A stretch of 64,000 bases of DNA from Litomosoides sigmodontis. Taxonomy: Eukaryota > Nematoda > Chromadorea > Rhabditida > Onchocercidae. A model generated the notes under the pieces. The model was not told the DNA's origin, searched no databases, and was given only the letters and a program-made list of their open reading frames with translations. The stretch covers positions 11,064,327 to 11,128,326 of the forward strand of contig OY718803.1 in assembly GCA_963070105.1 (NCBI GenBank), read 5' to 3'. This document shows positions 49,101-63,500 of the stretch, piece after piece. The position numbers and the translations under genes are program-made. Each line of letters starts with the position of its first letter. Within the stretch, counting starts at the first letter, position 1.

Positions 49101-51586
49101 TGTTTATCGGTACCAACCAAGGTAATATCTTCAAGCTGGTAAATCTGGCTGGTACCAAAGCTGTCACAAAGCAATTATCACATCATATATGCACATTTCA
49201 AATTACTAACGTAAGTCTTAAGTTGAGCACGCGCATAAAAGCTATAAATGAAATTTAATGCGTGAAAAACGCAGGAATAAAAAAAGTGCGATAATGCAGT
49301 AGACATTTTTGTTAAGAAGGATTTACTGAGTTCTAACTGCAGGAACCAATTCGAAATATGATGCTGTACCGGGGAAATCCACGGGATTCACCTGTTGACC
49401 GATACCTTATAGCTGTTAGCGAGCGATCTGTTGTACGTGTGCCAATTGCGCAGTGTAGTCGATTTGACACGTGTATCGATTGTGTCGCTTTACGCGATCC
49501 ACACTGCGCGTGGGACATGGAGTTTAAGAGATGTGTGCTGTTAAATGATAATTTAAATGGGTATGTCTTTCATTTCATCACAACAATGATAGGTCAAAGG
49601 TCGTGATATTGTAAGTTAGAAAAATTGCATAGCTTAGAAGCGTACATGGCCAATAGCAAGTCATATCGCTATTGTACCGTTCCACGGACATCCACGCAAA
49701 AAATTTTACTGATACGGTTTAAAAGGTGAACGGTTATTCATTATGAGCTTCGTTAGCAATCTCTAACGATTATAATTTTGTGCTCAAATTTCATTCAAAA
49801 TATTAGAAGTGTGACTTATCAAAGAAAGTCACTGTAAAAAGTAGGATATCTCATATACTGTGTATTTGCTAGAAATTTTTCATATTTTATTTAAATTCAG
49901 AGGCAAAATTCTTTTTGTAAGCAACGAAGCTTTTTTTTCTTTAAATTTTAATTATTTTATTGATGAAAGAATTTCCATGGTATTCAGTCGTCAAAAAGCA
50001 GATATCACTTTGCATGCAATTAGCACTGTTGTAGGGTGTACGAACAAGAAGTGTTAAGTGGTCAAGCAGAAGGCTGTGGTACTTCTACTGAACCTCAACA
50101 CTTGCATACTGTATCATCGATCGCAACCGCCGACGATGAGCAACGTTTACAAGGTAATCATTACGGTTTATCTAGACAGTTACCTTGTGAGTGGAATGAA
50201 CTAGTTAAGTAAAAGTAATCAAAACTTTTATTTTGTAAAATTATTTTATGGTCTTAATAATCAAATACAATACTGTTCAGCAGTTAATTTACTACCTTAG
50301 CAAGGAATCTTTCGGGTACAGTAATAATGTTAGTGATAAGAAATTTGGAATACGGTACTGATAAATGCATTGTTTCAAGATGTATCATACGTGCTCCCGC
50401 CATCATTTTCTCCAACAGTCAGTAAAAACTGTACATGTGAAGAGAAGAAGCCAATTTCGGTTTGTGCTTCAAGTAGTTCAGCTACGTTTGGTGTGACAGC
50501 AGGTTTGTTAATTTATTCCAAATTTTCCTACGAAAAAAAACTTTCTCCAAAAAAATTAGACCGTAAATGCGTATGTATTATTCGACGGGTTGTTTAAGAA
50601 ATATAAAAAATTATTGTTTTTCTCTTTTTTTGCACAAAGTGAAAATTTTTCAGTTACCGCAATTTGTGGCTAATTGTGAGGAATTCATAAGAATTTTCTC
50701 CACAAGTCCTTCACCATTGATTAGTTTGCAAATTTTTGAAAATTAAAGAGAAAAGTAAATTTTGCAGAATCCACGGCTTATTCGTTCATTGAGCGCAGCC
50801 TGTTCATCCCGGTGCTTTGTGCCTTCATTGCAACATTAACAATATTCGTCGGCTTTTTTGTTGGAAATTTATATTGCCATTGGAAGTTGCCGAACAAAGG
50901 AAAGCCTTCGCCATGCCAATCATTTACTACCACAACCTCTCAACCTCTTTATGGTACCAGGTAGTTTGATTTGAACTTTACTGTGATCACTGTTGCCTGG
51001 AAGAGGAGAAACATATTTAGAATTTCATCAGTTAAAGTACAGTCTCAATTTAACAAATTTCATTTCGTAATTAAACGTTATTGCTAAATTTGAAATAAAT
51101 CTTCCTCCATTTGAATTATTATCATTGCCACTACACAATGGACAAATTTCAGGTTATCGTCACCCTCATTGAACATTATTAATGCGTATGAATCAATATC
51201 AAAATTCAGCGGAGCCATTTCACCACTACCTGATTCATCCATATCACTTGCGGTTTGTTGCCATTTCAATTTAAATATGTGGGAGGAAAAAACTAGTAAT
51301 CTTTGAAGCAATTTAAATTTGCACTTCAAAATACAATCGCAAACTCATCAGAAATTAAAAACCTTGAAACGCTAAAAAGTTTGCTCGAAAGCATATGCTT
51401 TCGCGTAATTGTTAATTGTCTAGAAATGTAATGTTTGAGCGCGAATTCATTGAGCAAAATTTGCACAGCGAAGTAATTTTAAATTTAAAAAATATCACTT
51501 TATAGGTGGAAGATTTATCACATTCGTCATTCGTGGACAACTTAGAGCAATCAAAAAATCAACGATCTAATCAAATCTATTTGTAG
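43146..51586 (+). CDS. smp-1: Transmembrane semaphorin (class 1 type), signal exon missing
   Basis: Semaphorins are guidance ligands that bind plexins. Exons: 43,146-43,242; 43,322-43,412; 43,889-43,997; 44,889-45,111; 47,000-47,139; 48,006-48,200; 48,347-48,575; 48,789-48,946; 49,067-49,210; 49,343-49,560; 50,035-50,153; 50,380-50,502; 50,768-50,960; 51,153-51,252; 51,506-51,586. All phases agree and give 739 residues. The Sema domain runs through exons 1-10, with landmarks RFGNSSTSDYFKLL, HLLIGARDVVYNIS, ILICGTNAFQPLC, NEPHFVGLFRDD, YVYIWFRE, ARLCRSDNGG, ARLNCSIPG, YAVFRSPLAG and IMFIGTNQGNIFKL. Exon 10 holds the PSI module (CVALRDPHCAWD). Exon 13 has one membrane helix (VLCAFIATLTIFVGFFVGNL), then a cytoplasmic tail of roughly 100 residues. 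There is no Ig or thrombospondin domain, as in invertebrate class 1. The signal-peptide exon was not found. AATAAA lies at 51,938. The smp-1 symbol is by similarity; the choice over smp-2 is not certain. Confidence 0.94.
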
Positions 51587-54537
51587 CAAATTCAATTCAC
51601 TTCATTCTCTGAAATGTACTTTCGAATCAATTTGCGGGTCTTTTGTGTACCACTACTTATATAAATTTAATATTACCTTTTTTTAAAAAAAAACTCGAAT
51701 AATAACGATGACAGAAATAAGAAAAAGAGAAAACATGAAAGTGAAGAATTAAACTGCCCATTTTTTAAATATTTTCAACTCTCGACAAGTTCGATAGATC
51801 GTTATTAGTTAATCAATTAATTAGGAATATATATGTTATATATAATATGACTTTTACAATTTTTGTCACACTGAAACTAAGTGACACCAATGCCGACACA
51901 TATTTTTTCGATGTCAAAATTTCATACATAATTGGCAAATAAAGCTGGGCATGCATAAGAATCAATTTATTTGACATTTTAAAATTTCAATTACTTCGTT
52001 TGGTGTTCTTCTTTATGCTGTCATTCAATCTTATTTTCAATAGTTAATAATAAATAAGAAGTGAAATTTAAATATTAGGTAAATTACATAAGTAAATAGA
52101 AAATACTTTTTAAAAATGCATTTCTTATACTGAAGTTTATTTAAATGTATTGATTCTTATGATTTTATAACTAATTGACTTAATTTTTTAAATGTCCAGA
52201 AACATTCACAGTGGAATTCCAAACATTGTGAAACTTTCAGTCCGCAATTTAAAACCGGATAATTGTAACTTGCACAGCATAAATCTTATATTAAAATATA
52301 ACAATTATTGTCAGGATTGTGTTCGTTGGCGTTATTCTTCTTTTCTGATAAAAACGACAACCAAGCACTTTACTTGAAATTAAGATGCCTACCAGTTAAA
52401 CTTGAATTGGGTCTTCGTAAAATGACAGTTGATTAATATTGTAAAATTGCTAGCATCCCTAAATAATTAAGCTGAATTAGACTCCTGATGAAATTTCTGT
52501 GCCTGTATGTACCTGTATTACAGTTATTTGTACATTAATAATGTATGTACCGTAAGCATATATTTCCATTGTCATATATATATCGTACACACACATAGCG
52601 TATACTGTACTTCAAATATACAGTGCACGCGCTACATTGTCCACACCTTGTAGAAGGAAATGAAAATCTAATTACCAACTTTCTACATCTCATATGCATA
52701 TATATTTTAATGAAGAAAGTATGCCAAGGAAAGGTGACGGGAGTAGATGGAAGAAGGAGGTCATAAAATCTCGTCTAGTCAAGGTAAGATAATGAATAAA
52801 ATAAATTAACCAATAATTACGCCTTCTTTTAAACCTTCAAATACCATAAAAATTTTATTTGATTATTTGCAGTGTATCACACGTATTTACTGGTTGAATA
52901 AAAATTATGCAATGTGGTAAAAGTAATACCAATTTCTGTTCATGTAATTTTGCATAAAAACTGAACAACTAAAATTTTTCTAAATTCTCCCAATGAAAAT
53001 TGAGATGAGAAGAGAAAATAATGATTGCATAGTAGTTGCTTGAGAAATTATTCTTTATCACTGTTGCACACAAATATTTTAGCAACCTTACAAGTGAAAT
53101 TTTCATATTTCATAATCAAATTTTCATTTCGATTTAAAAAGAAATGAGAATGGAAGAGAAGGAATTATTTGTGAAAAAGACACGTAACCCTTTGATAAGT
53201 GGTAAACAGCGATAAGAGAAGAAACTGTACGATGATGTTTGCTTGGAAAGGAAACACAATTAGTAAATGCAGGAAGAAATTTTCACTTTAAACTTCTAGT
53301 GCAGTATCATCCCATTCAAATCAACCTTTTAAAACCTTAGATACAAAGAATATATGCTTAAGGGCAATTAAAACATTACTTTTGTTCAAGACTTATCAAA
53401 ACTTCTGCATCCAAAATTCACGTAGATATGATTAATAAATAGAATGAATTTATTCGAGGATTATCAGGTAGCGCTTTACCTGTAACACGATAAGTGCTAG
53501 CAGGGAAGGTGTCTAATAATGAAGACTGAGAGCTCTAGTTTGCTCGACGCTCTCAATGTTCATTGATAAAACAGATTACTAAATCATGGAAATATGCTTG
53601 AAAAAGTTCAATTTCAATTTCTTCTGTCAGAGTTAGATGACATTTAGAGCTTGTGACTGAATTAACTTGTAGAAATATGAACCAAAATAGAAAGAAATTC
53701 AAAAAAAATGATGTGTAAAAACAGTGTGCACATAGCGAAATGAAAAGACAGAACGAATATGAAAACATAAAATAAATCTAAACCATTTTAGAACTGCGAA
53801 ACAAATAAATGACTATAGAAAAATACCTAAATGGTGGAAGTTACAATTAAATAAACGAAATAATGTAAGGAAATTTAAGCAAAGACAGGTAAGTAACGTG
53901 AGACCACGCGCGAGATGTGCAATACGTACAATGTAAACAAGAAAAAAACAACTTGAAAGTAATTAACATTGCAGTGAATACTAAACAAAAATAAATAAGC
54001 CATATGAACAATAAAGCTAAAATCATTGAGAATATAGACTAACCAGCGATATTTACACGGTACAACAATTCAACTGCTTAAGAAGGACAACATTCCCAAT
54101 GCTCGTTGGTTCTCCTAACAAACCAATGCTTAAATGAGAATGAGAATGCTAATGATTGAGGAACAAACAAACAAACAAACTCATCCTAAACACTTCCACA
54201 TACTTTCATACTAAAACTCAATGCCAATAATGCTCTAACTAAAAAATGGATAAAATTGCTGTAAAAAGATTTCCTTTCCCCTCAGTATGTAGCATTTCAA
54301 CAAACAAAAATGAGTGAAGAAGAAACAAATGTTTTCATTGATTGCATAACAAACAGAACTACTATTCATTCATATCTTATAAGTTAAATACGAACCACTA
54401 TTGATCAGCAACAATCTGAATTGTCATATAAAATAACTAACAGTTCTTTTGGAGGAGACAATAAATAATATCGGTGCATCATACTCTCACTGTTACAGCT
54501 ATTGATGAGAAGAATCCAGTGTGTTCAGGGAAGGATT
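51587..54537. other. Intergenic region between semaphorin and afadin 3' ends
   Basis: The two genes converge here. An AATAAA at 51,938-51,943 probably ends the semaphorin transcript. Beyond it I see AT-rich sequence with short frames and no splice-supported exon. Part of the right side is presumably the afadin 3' UTR. Confidence 0.6.
51938..51943 (+). terminator. Candidate poly(A) signal of the semaphorin gene
   Basis: AATAAA 352 bases after the semaphorin stop codon, the first exact match I see downstream of it. Confidence 0.5.
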
Positions 54538-57500
54538 TCAGAAATCGTCCATTGTTTGTTCGATTTCACGCTGCACAGCGGATGCTTTATGGCGATTCTT
54601 CAGCGCTTTCTCACCAAGCTGTTCCGCAAACAGTTGCATTTTATCGCGGAAGCCTAGTTTTGAACCATCAATCTGCAGTAAGAACTGACTTACAAAAAGC
54701 AAAAACAGTGAACGCTTTTCCGAACTAGTTCATTGAATTTCCGCTAGTCCTCTACAGTTTGAATCTATTCCCGCTACCTTTTGAGGGAGCATTTGCGAAG
54801 TCTAAATTTTTACTTCTTCCTTCCAACCTTCAACCAAAAACCCACCTTTGCCTCTTTTGCTGCATGTTGCTTCGCTTCTAGTTCAATGAGGCGCGCCTGT
54901 CGTGGGTCTCGGTATACTTCATAGGTACCAAGTACCTAAAGCAAATGAGAATGAACGAATCAAGACATTTGTGAAACACTATTACTATTTTTATTTCATA
55001 AATAACGAAATTCACTTGAGTTCTTGGTTCCTGTTGATCCTCATCATCATAAATAACTTTGGTGTCATCCAAATCTCGTTGTCCAAGATTTACTGCAACT
55101 TCCTCATTCCATTGTACCTCGCTTCCCTTTATTACGGTTTCATCGTTCTTCCTAAATTTTTTATTGATTAAACTTTGCATTAAAGAATGAAAGAGAAAGA
55201 TAATACCAAAGAGCGGGATTTGTTCTGGTAAATCCTGACCATTAGAAAAGTCAACAAAACTGTTTTCTATTTAGGAAAACTTACTCGGTCACTAAAGATC
55301 CTTCTTTTTCTTCCAACGATCTTCCTGCTTTTACTGCAAAAATATCTTGCTTGTGCCGCTCCATTATTTTCTCCACCTCATTCCTTTCTGAAAATGTTAT
55401 CTAAACGCCTGATCGTAATGATCAATATTGTGTATGGAGGTATACAATGCAGAAAACAGATAAAAATCTAATCTGAATACTTCTCAACCTAATTTTATTG
55501 GCATCTTTTCACATTTCTCTGATATTGGCAAATTTTTCGGCTGTTCGAAGCACGCATCGTCCTGTCGGGAAGAAATGGCCATCTCTGATGATGGGAACTT
55601 CGATTGCTCCCCTTCAGCGATGCTTTTGCTTGAATTTGCTTCAATCGGAAACGGTACACGAATTTTTGCAAGCTCGTTAACAAGCTCACGATACTTTTGG
55701 CGATCTACTTCAGTCATTGCAGAACCTTTCGATTCAAGCGCATCCAACTGCTCATTCAACTCATCTCGCTTCTGCAACATATGAAGTGCTAAAATTATAA
55801 AGATTAGCAAAAATCCACAACTTATATACCACAAAATGATAAAGCATCGGATCAGACTGATCTGAGAAAAAGCACACATTAGTGCAAGCTCAAAAACATA
55901 TGCAGCAAGCACACTTGATAGGTAAACCACAAACTACCGCAATGACGAAGAGAAAAAGGAAATTAAACAGAAAAACCCTACGGTGGTACTACGACGTTTC
56001 GGTGGTATGGGTGGTGCTTTCTTCGTAAATCGACGTCCTGGACATTCATTCATTACCACTGCTGATTCTTGAGGTACAGCAAAAACCGATGAAGGAGCAG
56101 AATCGTGGGATGATGTGGAAGCAACCGAATTTTGCTCACGTACACTGGGATCGGTGTTCATGGTCTGTGAAGACTCAATTTGTTGTTGAGTGGAATTGTG
56201 CGGAAAAAGACGTTGGTACGGAAGAATGTTGCGAGAAGAGGTAGAGGAATAAGACGATTCAAATGCAGAAGGATGATCTTCGATCAGGGGTAAATTTGCA
56301 TAATCGGTAATCGGCGACGACGATGCGCTTGAGAGAGCATGTTCTGGCTGTAAACAAAGAAACAAATAGAAAGAAGGAAAAGTCAACATTTCACCAAATT
56401 TCAAAGAGAAGAATTTAGACCTGAACTTTCGTCATTTTTTTCAAATAAAAAGCAATCTGTTCAAAACTTCGGTTCTTAAAAGCAAAGAAAAGTTAATAAG
56501 AGGTGGACATTATTCATACCACACTTAATACCAATGTTATGAAAATAATATGAGGGTGACAACACGGTATCAAATATATCAACTAAAACCGCGCACCGCA
56601 CTTGAAAAAAGCTAAATTGAAAAGGTAAACACAGTTTTCCACGGTGGAAATTTCAAGCAGATAAGAAAAACTAACTGCTAAAGCATTTTTCAATGTTGAA
56701 GTATGGTAGTGGCTGGAGGAGGACAAAGTAGAGTTGGAATAAAGGTGAGATGGAGAATGTGTTCGTGAGTAATATGGCTGCTGCCGTTGACGCTGAGTCG
56801 GCGATGATGTGAGACGTGATGGTTGTATAACGATGGGACGAATATTCCGATAATGAGATGGCATAGTACTACGTTGCGGCTTTGCTGTTTGGTATTTTTC
56901 GCGGTGTGCTGCGGTGGTAGTGGCAGCGGAAGAGGGTTGCAATGATGTCAGAGATGCTGTCAGTGTTTTGTCCACCTGGAAATATGGAATGAAGAAAAAA
57001 ATTAAAGAAAAAATATGCGAAGATTTATAAGGTGATACAAAGAGCTGATAACCAAACCGGATTTTGATAAATGTCAGATGTTGAAGCTGAGCGACTTTTA
57101 ATGCATTGCTCATTGGTTATAGTAACAGAACTGTGTCGCGGTTGTGTCCGGTAATTATTATTAGCCATAGTCCCTGAATATCCATTACGCGTAGGTTTCT
57201 GGAAAATAAATAAATTAACATACCAAAATGATTTTTGCTTGCTGATTTGCAGGCAGTAAAGTCATTAAAAAGTTTTGTTAATCGAACGCTTTCAGAAAAA
57301 TACCATTAAGTTGAAGTGAGCGTTATTAGAATAATTGGAAGCCACCGATGCGGTTGAATTTTGACGTGAAAATCGTTGAATGTTAACAGAAGCTACAAAA
57401 TAGAACACTATATATATATATTGAATATACATTGATGACTGATAAAAAAATTGCTCAAATTAAAACACAGAGTAATTTATATCGATTAAAAAAAAGCTAT

Positions 57501-60500
57501 GTGTTAAATGAATTTTAAAACCAAATTTCTTAGAAAAATGTTTTCCTATTTTTTAAAGAGTAATTAGTAAAGTTAACAGTGTTATAATGTACTCATTTGG
57601 AAAATGAAGCTGGAGTTTTTTTTTTAACAAGATTTTAGAGATTTAAAATAGCACATGCACATGGTTACCGTTAGCCACATTTTCCGAAGAGTTCGGCATG
57701 GTGGACTGTTGCGCAAAAGGTGGTTGACCTGCCTGCAACACAACAACTTACAAATATCGACGACAAGTTTCGGTAATTTTGCTAATTATTTTGATCCTTA
57801 ATGGAGGGCAATGTCCCCTTGGCTTATTCAAAACTTTTATACCATATAATACGTCACCATAAACTCATCCCAAGATCACCTTCGCTAATGAAAGTAGTTC
57901 CTGAAAATGTAAATTCATTCGGCTCGCAATGCGTTGCTACAATTCGATAGAACTGTCAAGACGGATAAAATTAGGCACAACAGTACAAAGGATTTCCCTT
58001 TTTCTCAGGCGACTGTATCACATGCATGGGTATGTATTTTATCCCAGTGAAATAAAAGCAAGGAGAAAAATGGAAAGTTAGAGAGGTAAGAAATAGGTCT
58101 CAAAAGGACTGACTTGCTTAATCGAATGAGTGCCTACTGATGATACTTGTACTTGTGGAGGATTATTCAACCATTCGTAAAGACCATTGTACCGAGCGGC
58201 ATGTTTGTATACCTCAAACGATACGATCGGTCCACTCGAAGACATTTTCGATGCCGCTCTGAAAATAAATAAATGAATGAATAGTTATTTCTTTTTGCAT
58301 CAAAAATGCCAATTTCTACAAATGCATAATGTTCGCAAGACGACAGCAATCCTTCCACTACTTCTTTCCTCCTCTTTTCTTACTCTGTCGCTATCGTCCA
58401 CTTATCCTTGAGAATACAAACGACTGCAAAATGCTCCTAAACTGGCTATGACACATACCACAAAAAGAACTTCATGCATTGATATTAGTCACAAAACTTA
58501 CCTTTCATTTTTCGAACTTTTTCCACGACGTACTGCTCATTATAATGAAAAACTGCCAAGTATTTATGCAAACGAAAAAATTAGCTCCTAATTAACTGGA
58601 AATTTTTAATTTTTACTTAATGAAAAACCAAATCTAATAAAAAATGAAAACATACTCTTCCTGACTGATGCCAATAAGTGACTGGCCATTGACAGAAAGT
58701 AGCTGATCTCCAGATTCAAGACGACCATCCTTCAAAGTGACAACTCTCGGCTTTCAAGTTTACAAACTACATGCTTTATTCAGCAGTAAGAAGTTTTTTG
58801 TAAAAAATGTCAAATGCTCTTGAAAAATCGCTATATCATGCATTAGACAAGAGGTACTCTAAAACCTGTCTACATGCTATTGCACACAACCCACTAACTT
58901 TACTATGCAGTTCTGTAATGGACGATATTAAAAATTCTTCAAAAGCATGAGAATTTCACAGAAATACATTAATAACTTTAAGCAGTGGAATTAAAATTTT
59001 AAAAAAAGTAAAAAATATAAAACAAACTCGATCTGCGGCACTGCCACTCACAACTTTCTTCACATAAATACCAATAGAGCGCTCACCAATTCCCTGAACC
59101 ACGTAAAACATCATTTCGAATAGAAAGTATAGAATATCAGCTAGCACTCTTCCAGTCAGCAAATATGATGATAAATTGGTGGGTTTGTAAAAGTTTGAAA
59201 AAGTGACAAAGAAATGATTATCGGACAGCGATAATCATCGCGAACTGAAGAAAGATTAAGACAGCGACAGAATGGAAGGGAAGTGATTTTTCTCTTTTCA
59301 ATCCATTTTCTAATTTTTTCAAATTTTCCTCCTCGATTATGAATAAATTTTCAAATATTGTGCAAGTAGAGAGGAAGACCACTGCGAAACAGGTGATTTT
59401 GATGAATAATGTAATACAGCAAGTAATCACAGACAATTCTTGGAAATGATGATAAGTAACACATAAATAAATGTGTCACAGTATTATCAAGGTGTTAACT
59501 ACCAGGTCAGCGTGTGTGACTTTGGCAGAGAAGTATTCGTTGCAGTGAACAGTTGACAGATCACTACTGCCGGTAGAAACAGATAGAACACCTACTGATG
59601 TTATCCTTGATATGGTAATGATAAGGAAGAATTTTCATCTCCGATGCAATTTTAGATATCGTTAAATGACACGCACACTCACACTCAATGTCTTTCCTCC
59701 TCCACAACGGGAGAGCGGGGAGAGGAGGGGAAACGAGTGAGGAAATAGCTGATAATTAAATTCGTTGGCAGAAAGCCAATAACATTCTAAGTTGCGTTTT
59801 AAACTGATGAAATTTGGGAAAATAAAAGCAAAAGGAATAAAAGGGACTGCTGCTGTCAAGTCAAGAGGAGCAAAAAATACAGTATTAGTGAATAATAAAT
59901 TAAGACGATTATTTCTCTTCTTTCCAAGCATTGTCGAGAAACCCGAGGTCTAACGCGGGGGAGGGGGGGGGGGGGGAATTTATTGTCAATATTGTACGTA
60001 ATATTCTTATCTAACTATTCATTTAAATGTAATCTATTCATCCATCACCTATACCATCCCCCCCCCCCCCCCCCCCCCCCCCCCCAAATGCTAGTTAATC
60101 CGTCATGTAATGTGCTATTCACCCAAACTGTTTCACACGTTTTTTAACAAACCGTGTTTATGTACCAATCACTCAGTGTCACGAAGCCGCCCCTCTCCAT
60201 CAACTATAGTTGATCATGTAACAAAGGGGATTCTTCGGCTTTGATGGAGGCTGGAGATCGGGATATAGTCGTTTCAAGACAGATCTGGGTGCGGCTGGTT
60301 TTTCTCATTGTTGTTTGCTCACTGTTGTAACGGATAAATCAATTATTCATACTAAGCTTCGACTACACTCACAAGCATCAACCAACCAACCAAGTAAACT
60401 TCTCCGAAGAAACTTTCACAACAAGTATTCTCTTTTTAAGCATTTAACGGTGCAACTAGTTTATTAACAATGAATTTTTTTCGACTTCAGTTCTTGCAGT

Positions 60501-63500
60501 TCATATTTGACGTGGTTAGTGACGTCAGCGAGGCGTGAAAACGATATTTAGGTACAATGATTTAACGACATAGTGGAGGAGAGGGAGAAGAGGTAAACGA
60601 ATTCTAGTGAGGTTTATTATATGATAATAAAATTTTATGGCATTTTTCGTTCATGTCGAATAAAAAGAGACACTGGTTGTATTATTCAAGGAGATGAAAA
60701 AAAAAAACATTTATGATCTGATTAAATTGGTGATCGTTGGAAAAGAATTTTTAAAAGGAACACAATATAAAGCGTACCTGAGCAGCTACAATACTTAAAC
60801 CGATTCCACTAGCACCACGATTAATGCTGACCATCACAATTTTCGGCCGTTGTTCCTGTTCCTAAAATTTGTGAAATTGAAAATTTACTTTTCAACTATT
60901 CGTTCGTTTACCACATATTGTTGAGCACATTTATATAACAACACATCTTAGTTTGCAAAATGAAATTTGGAGTTTCTGCTAACAGACACTAGAAAATTTC
61001 CCTATTCTAAAAGGCCCAATGAACTCAATAGCTTTTGAAAAAATGTCATTTTGCATCACAGTTCGCTTACCGGACGATTCCGAACTCACAGTCTCATTTC
61101 TAAAGCCAAGGAGGATTGAGAAACTGAGAAAAAAATCTTCGTATGAAGCAAAACTATCAGTGATAATGACATATAGCACTGAATTGCGTCGATTTTTAGG
61201 TTTTAGAAATAACTAGCCTCGCGTTAAGAAATTTCAGTCCGGTATTATCTCATTTCCATTCTACTCCCATCTACTCGGTGTAGGGATCAGCTATAAAATT
61301 CGTAAATTTCAACTACAGTTCGAAGATCATACATCGATTCACTCATCGAGTTTTAAAAATTTTGATAACCATAAAAACCAGTACAAAACCTACTCGTTTG
61401 GATAGTGTATTTAAACGGCATATCGACGCTTCTTCCTCTTGGAAATTATTCGACAGTGTTTCCATTTCTGAACTAATCAGGTCTTTCTTCTGCAATATCA
61501 CACAGCTATCTTTGTCAAATACGCTTTAATAAAATTTCGAAACACTCACTTCACTTAACTTCTTATTGGCTAACGCTACTTAAAAGCAAGAAAATAAAAT
61601 GATTCAAAATGCAAACAAAAGTTTCTGCGACCTTTTTCAAAATAATATAAAAAAACATACATAAATATAGAGAGAGATAAAAAAGAAGTGGTTAAAGTAG
61701 TTATTAAGAACAAAAGAAGAGATCGAGATTAAAAAGTTTCATAAATTTCAAGGAATAGTTCACTCTCTACAACAAAGTTCTTTTTTTCTTTTGGGAATTC
61801 TTATTCAGCCCCACCAAAAGGGAAAATCTTTATTCACTTTGCTTCCTCTCCGCGGTGATGGATGCAGCATTCCTCTACACACACCTCACGAAGCACCTCA
61901 CTCCTTCCGAGCAACAATATCAGCGAAAGGACACAACTCGCCGTGCAAATGTGTTTGCTCCTCGTCATACTTCCTCTTTGTACTTATTACATGACTCTTC
62001 CACGCATACACAATAACGGTTTGCTTGAGTAGCTCAAGCGAACCAAGCATGTCCAAGCATAAATGAATCGTAGCGCTTCAAAAAAACCATGCGGGCTTAC
62101 CGCCTGAGCTAGTCATAGCAGCTACGACACCATCTCTCCCACTAAAAAGGTTACTCTGGTGTCGTCACTCCAGTAAAGGTGCAACGCGGGAAGTTCTTGC
62201 ACGAATCCTCAGAAATCAAAAGCAGTTCGAGGTAGGAATGCGGGAGATGAATAGATGAAATTTTTTTTGGAGAGACGCTTCCAGCTTTTCCTTGAAGCAA
62301 GTCTACCAAAATATCTATCAAATCACATCATGCAGAAGTTTGAACCACATAGAAGCTCATTCGTTTGTACGCATGCATCCACCCACTCACATTATTAGTT
62401 CATTTGATTTAAACTTCTCTACAGTCTAACAAATTTGAGAAGAATTCAAAAAATACAGAAGAAAAAATAAAACACTGTGGTAGAACAGTGAAAATGAGGT
62501 TTGATAAATAGCACAAATATCCATCACAAGCATGAGAAAACTCCTTTCGATTTCATTATGTGAGCATTTCATAAAAAAGATAATTTAGGTGACGACGGCT
62601 GACATCACAGCTTGCAATACTTATCAATGTTTGTTGAAACTATCAAATAACAACACAAAGTTCATATAACTTTTTCTGAAGTATAACCTCCATGTCAAAA
62701 AACGCTTATCCCAAGATAGTAGAGTTCATCTACTGCTTACCCACACATCATTTTTGTCTTCTATCACAAAATGAAATGCTAGCAACAATGAACCGTGAAT
62801 TTACATTGAGGAATATAAATTACCAAATAATGAACTATTTTGGTAGTACGAACCCCAAAAACAAGATGCAGTCATATCATGCGTATCATATCATCATCCA
62901 TAGCTGAGTTACAGGAAAGTAAATTACGGTAACAGAATAAGTCAAAAAGTAAAAAAGAAAAAGTACTGACGGTCCAGAACGATAGGAAAACCGTATATTC
63001 ACTTAGCGAGAAAAAAAAAAAAACAAATGTGTAGCTAACAGTTGCTACCATTAATATGGATCAGAGAAATAATTATCTCCAGAGTACAAATATATACCTT
63101 CACTGTTTGCACTGAGCTGGACATTTTTATGGGTTCTTCAGTAGTAGATCTAGCCTTCAAATAAATCGTCCAACTGCCTGAGGAGTGGTTCTGTGGAAAG
63201 AAACGGCATAAACCTGAAAAGCTTTATCGCATCCCAAATGCTTATTTTGCAGAATGATAGTTCTTCATTGTAGAGATTGAGAATTCAAATCTTTTTAGAT
63301 TTTAAAGTAGCTCAAACATCAAAAACTGCGAAATCTAGGGAAGAAATTTAGAATAACTCATTACCTTGAGCTTGCAAACCACTAATTACTTCAGCAAAAG
63401 CAGGGGAAAGTCCATGGATGAGATCTGAAAATGACTTTTTTCACATTTTTTCAATCATCTGCAAAACCACATCTATGATTGATATGGAGAAAAATAATTC

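Noticed and set aside
62040..62220. Possible tRNA on the minus strand (TAGCTCAGGCGGTA resembles an A box)
   Set aside because: There is no matching B box at the right distance, and no cloverleaf could be drawn.
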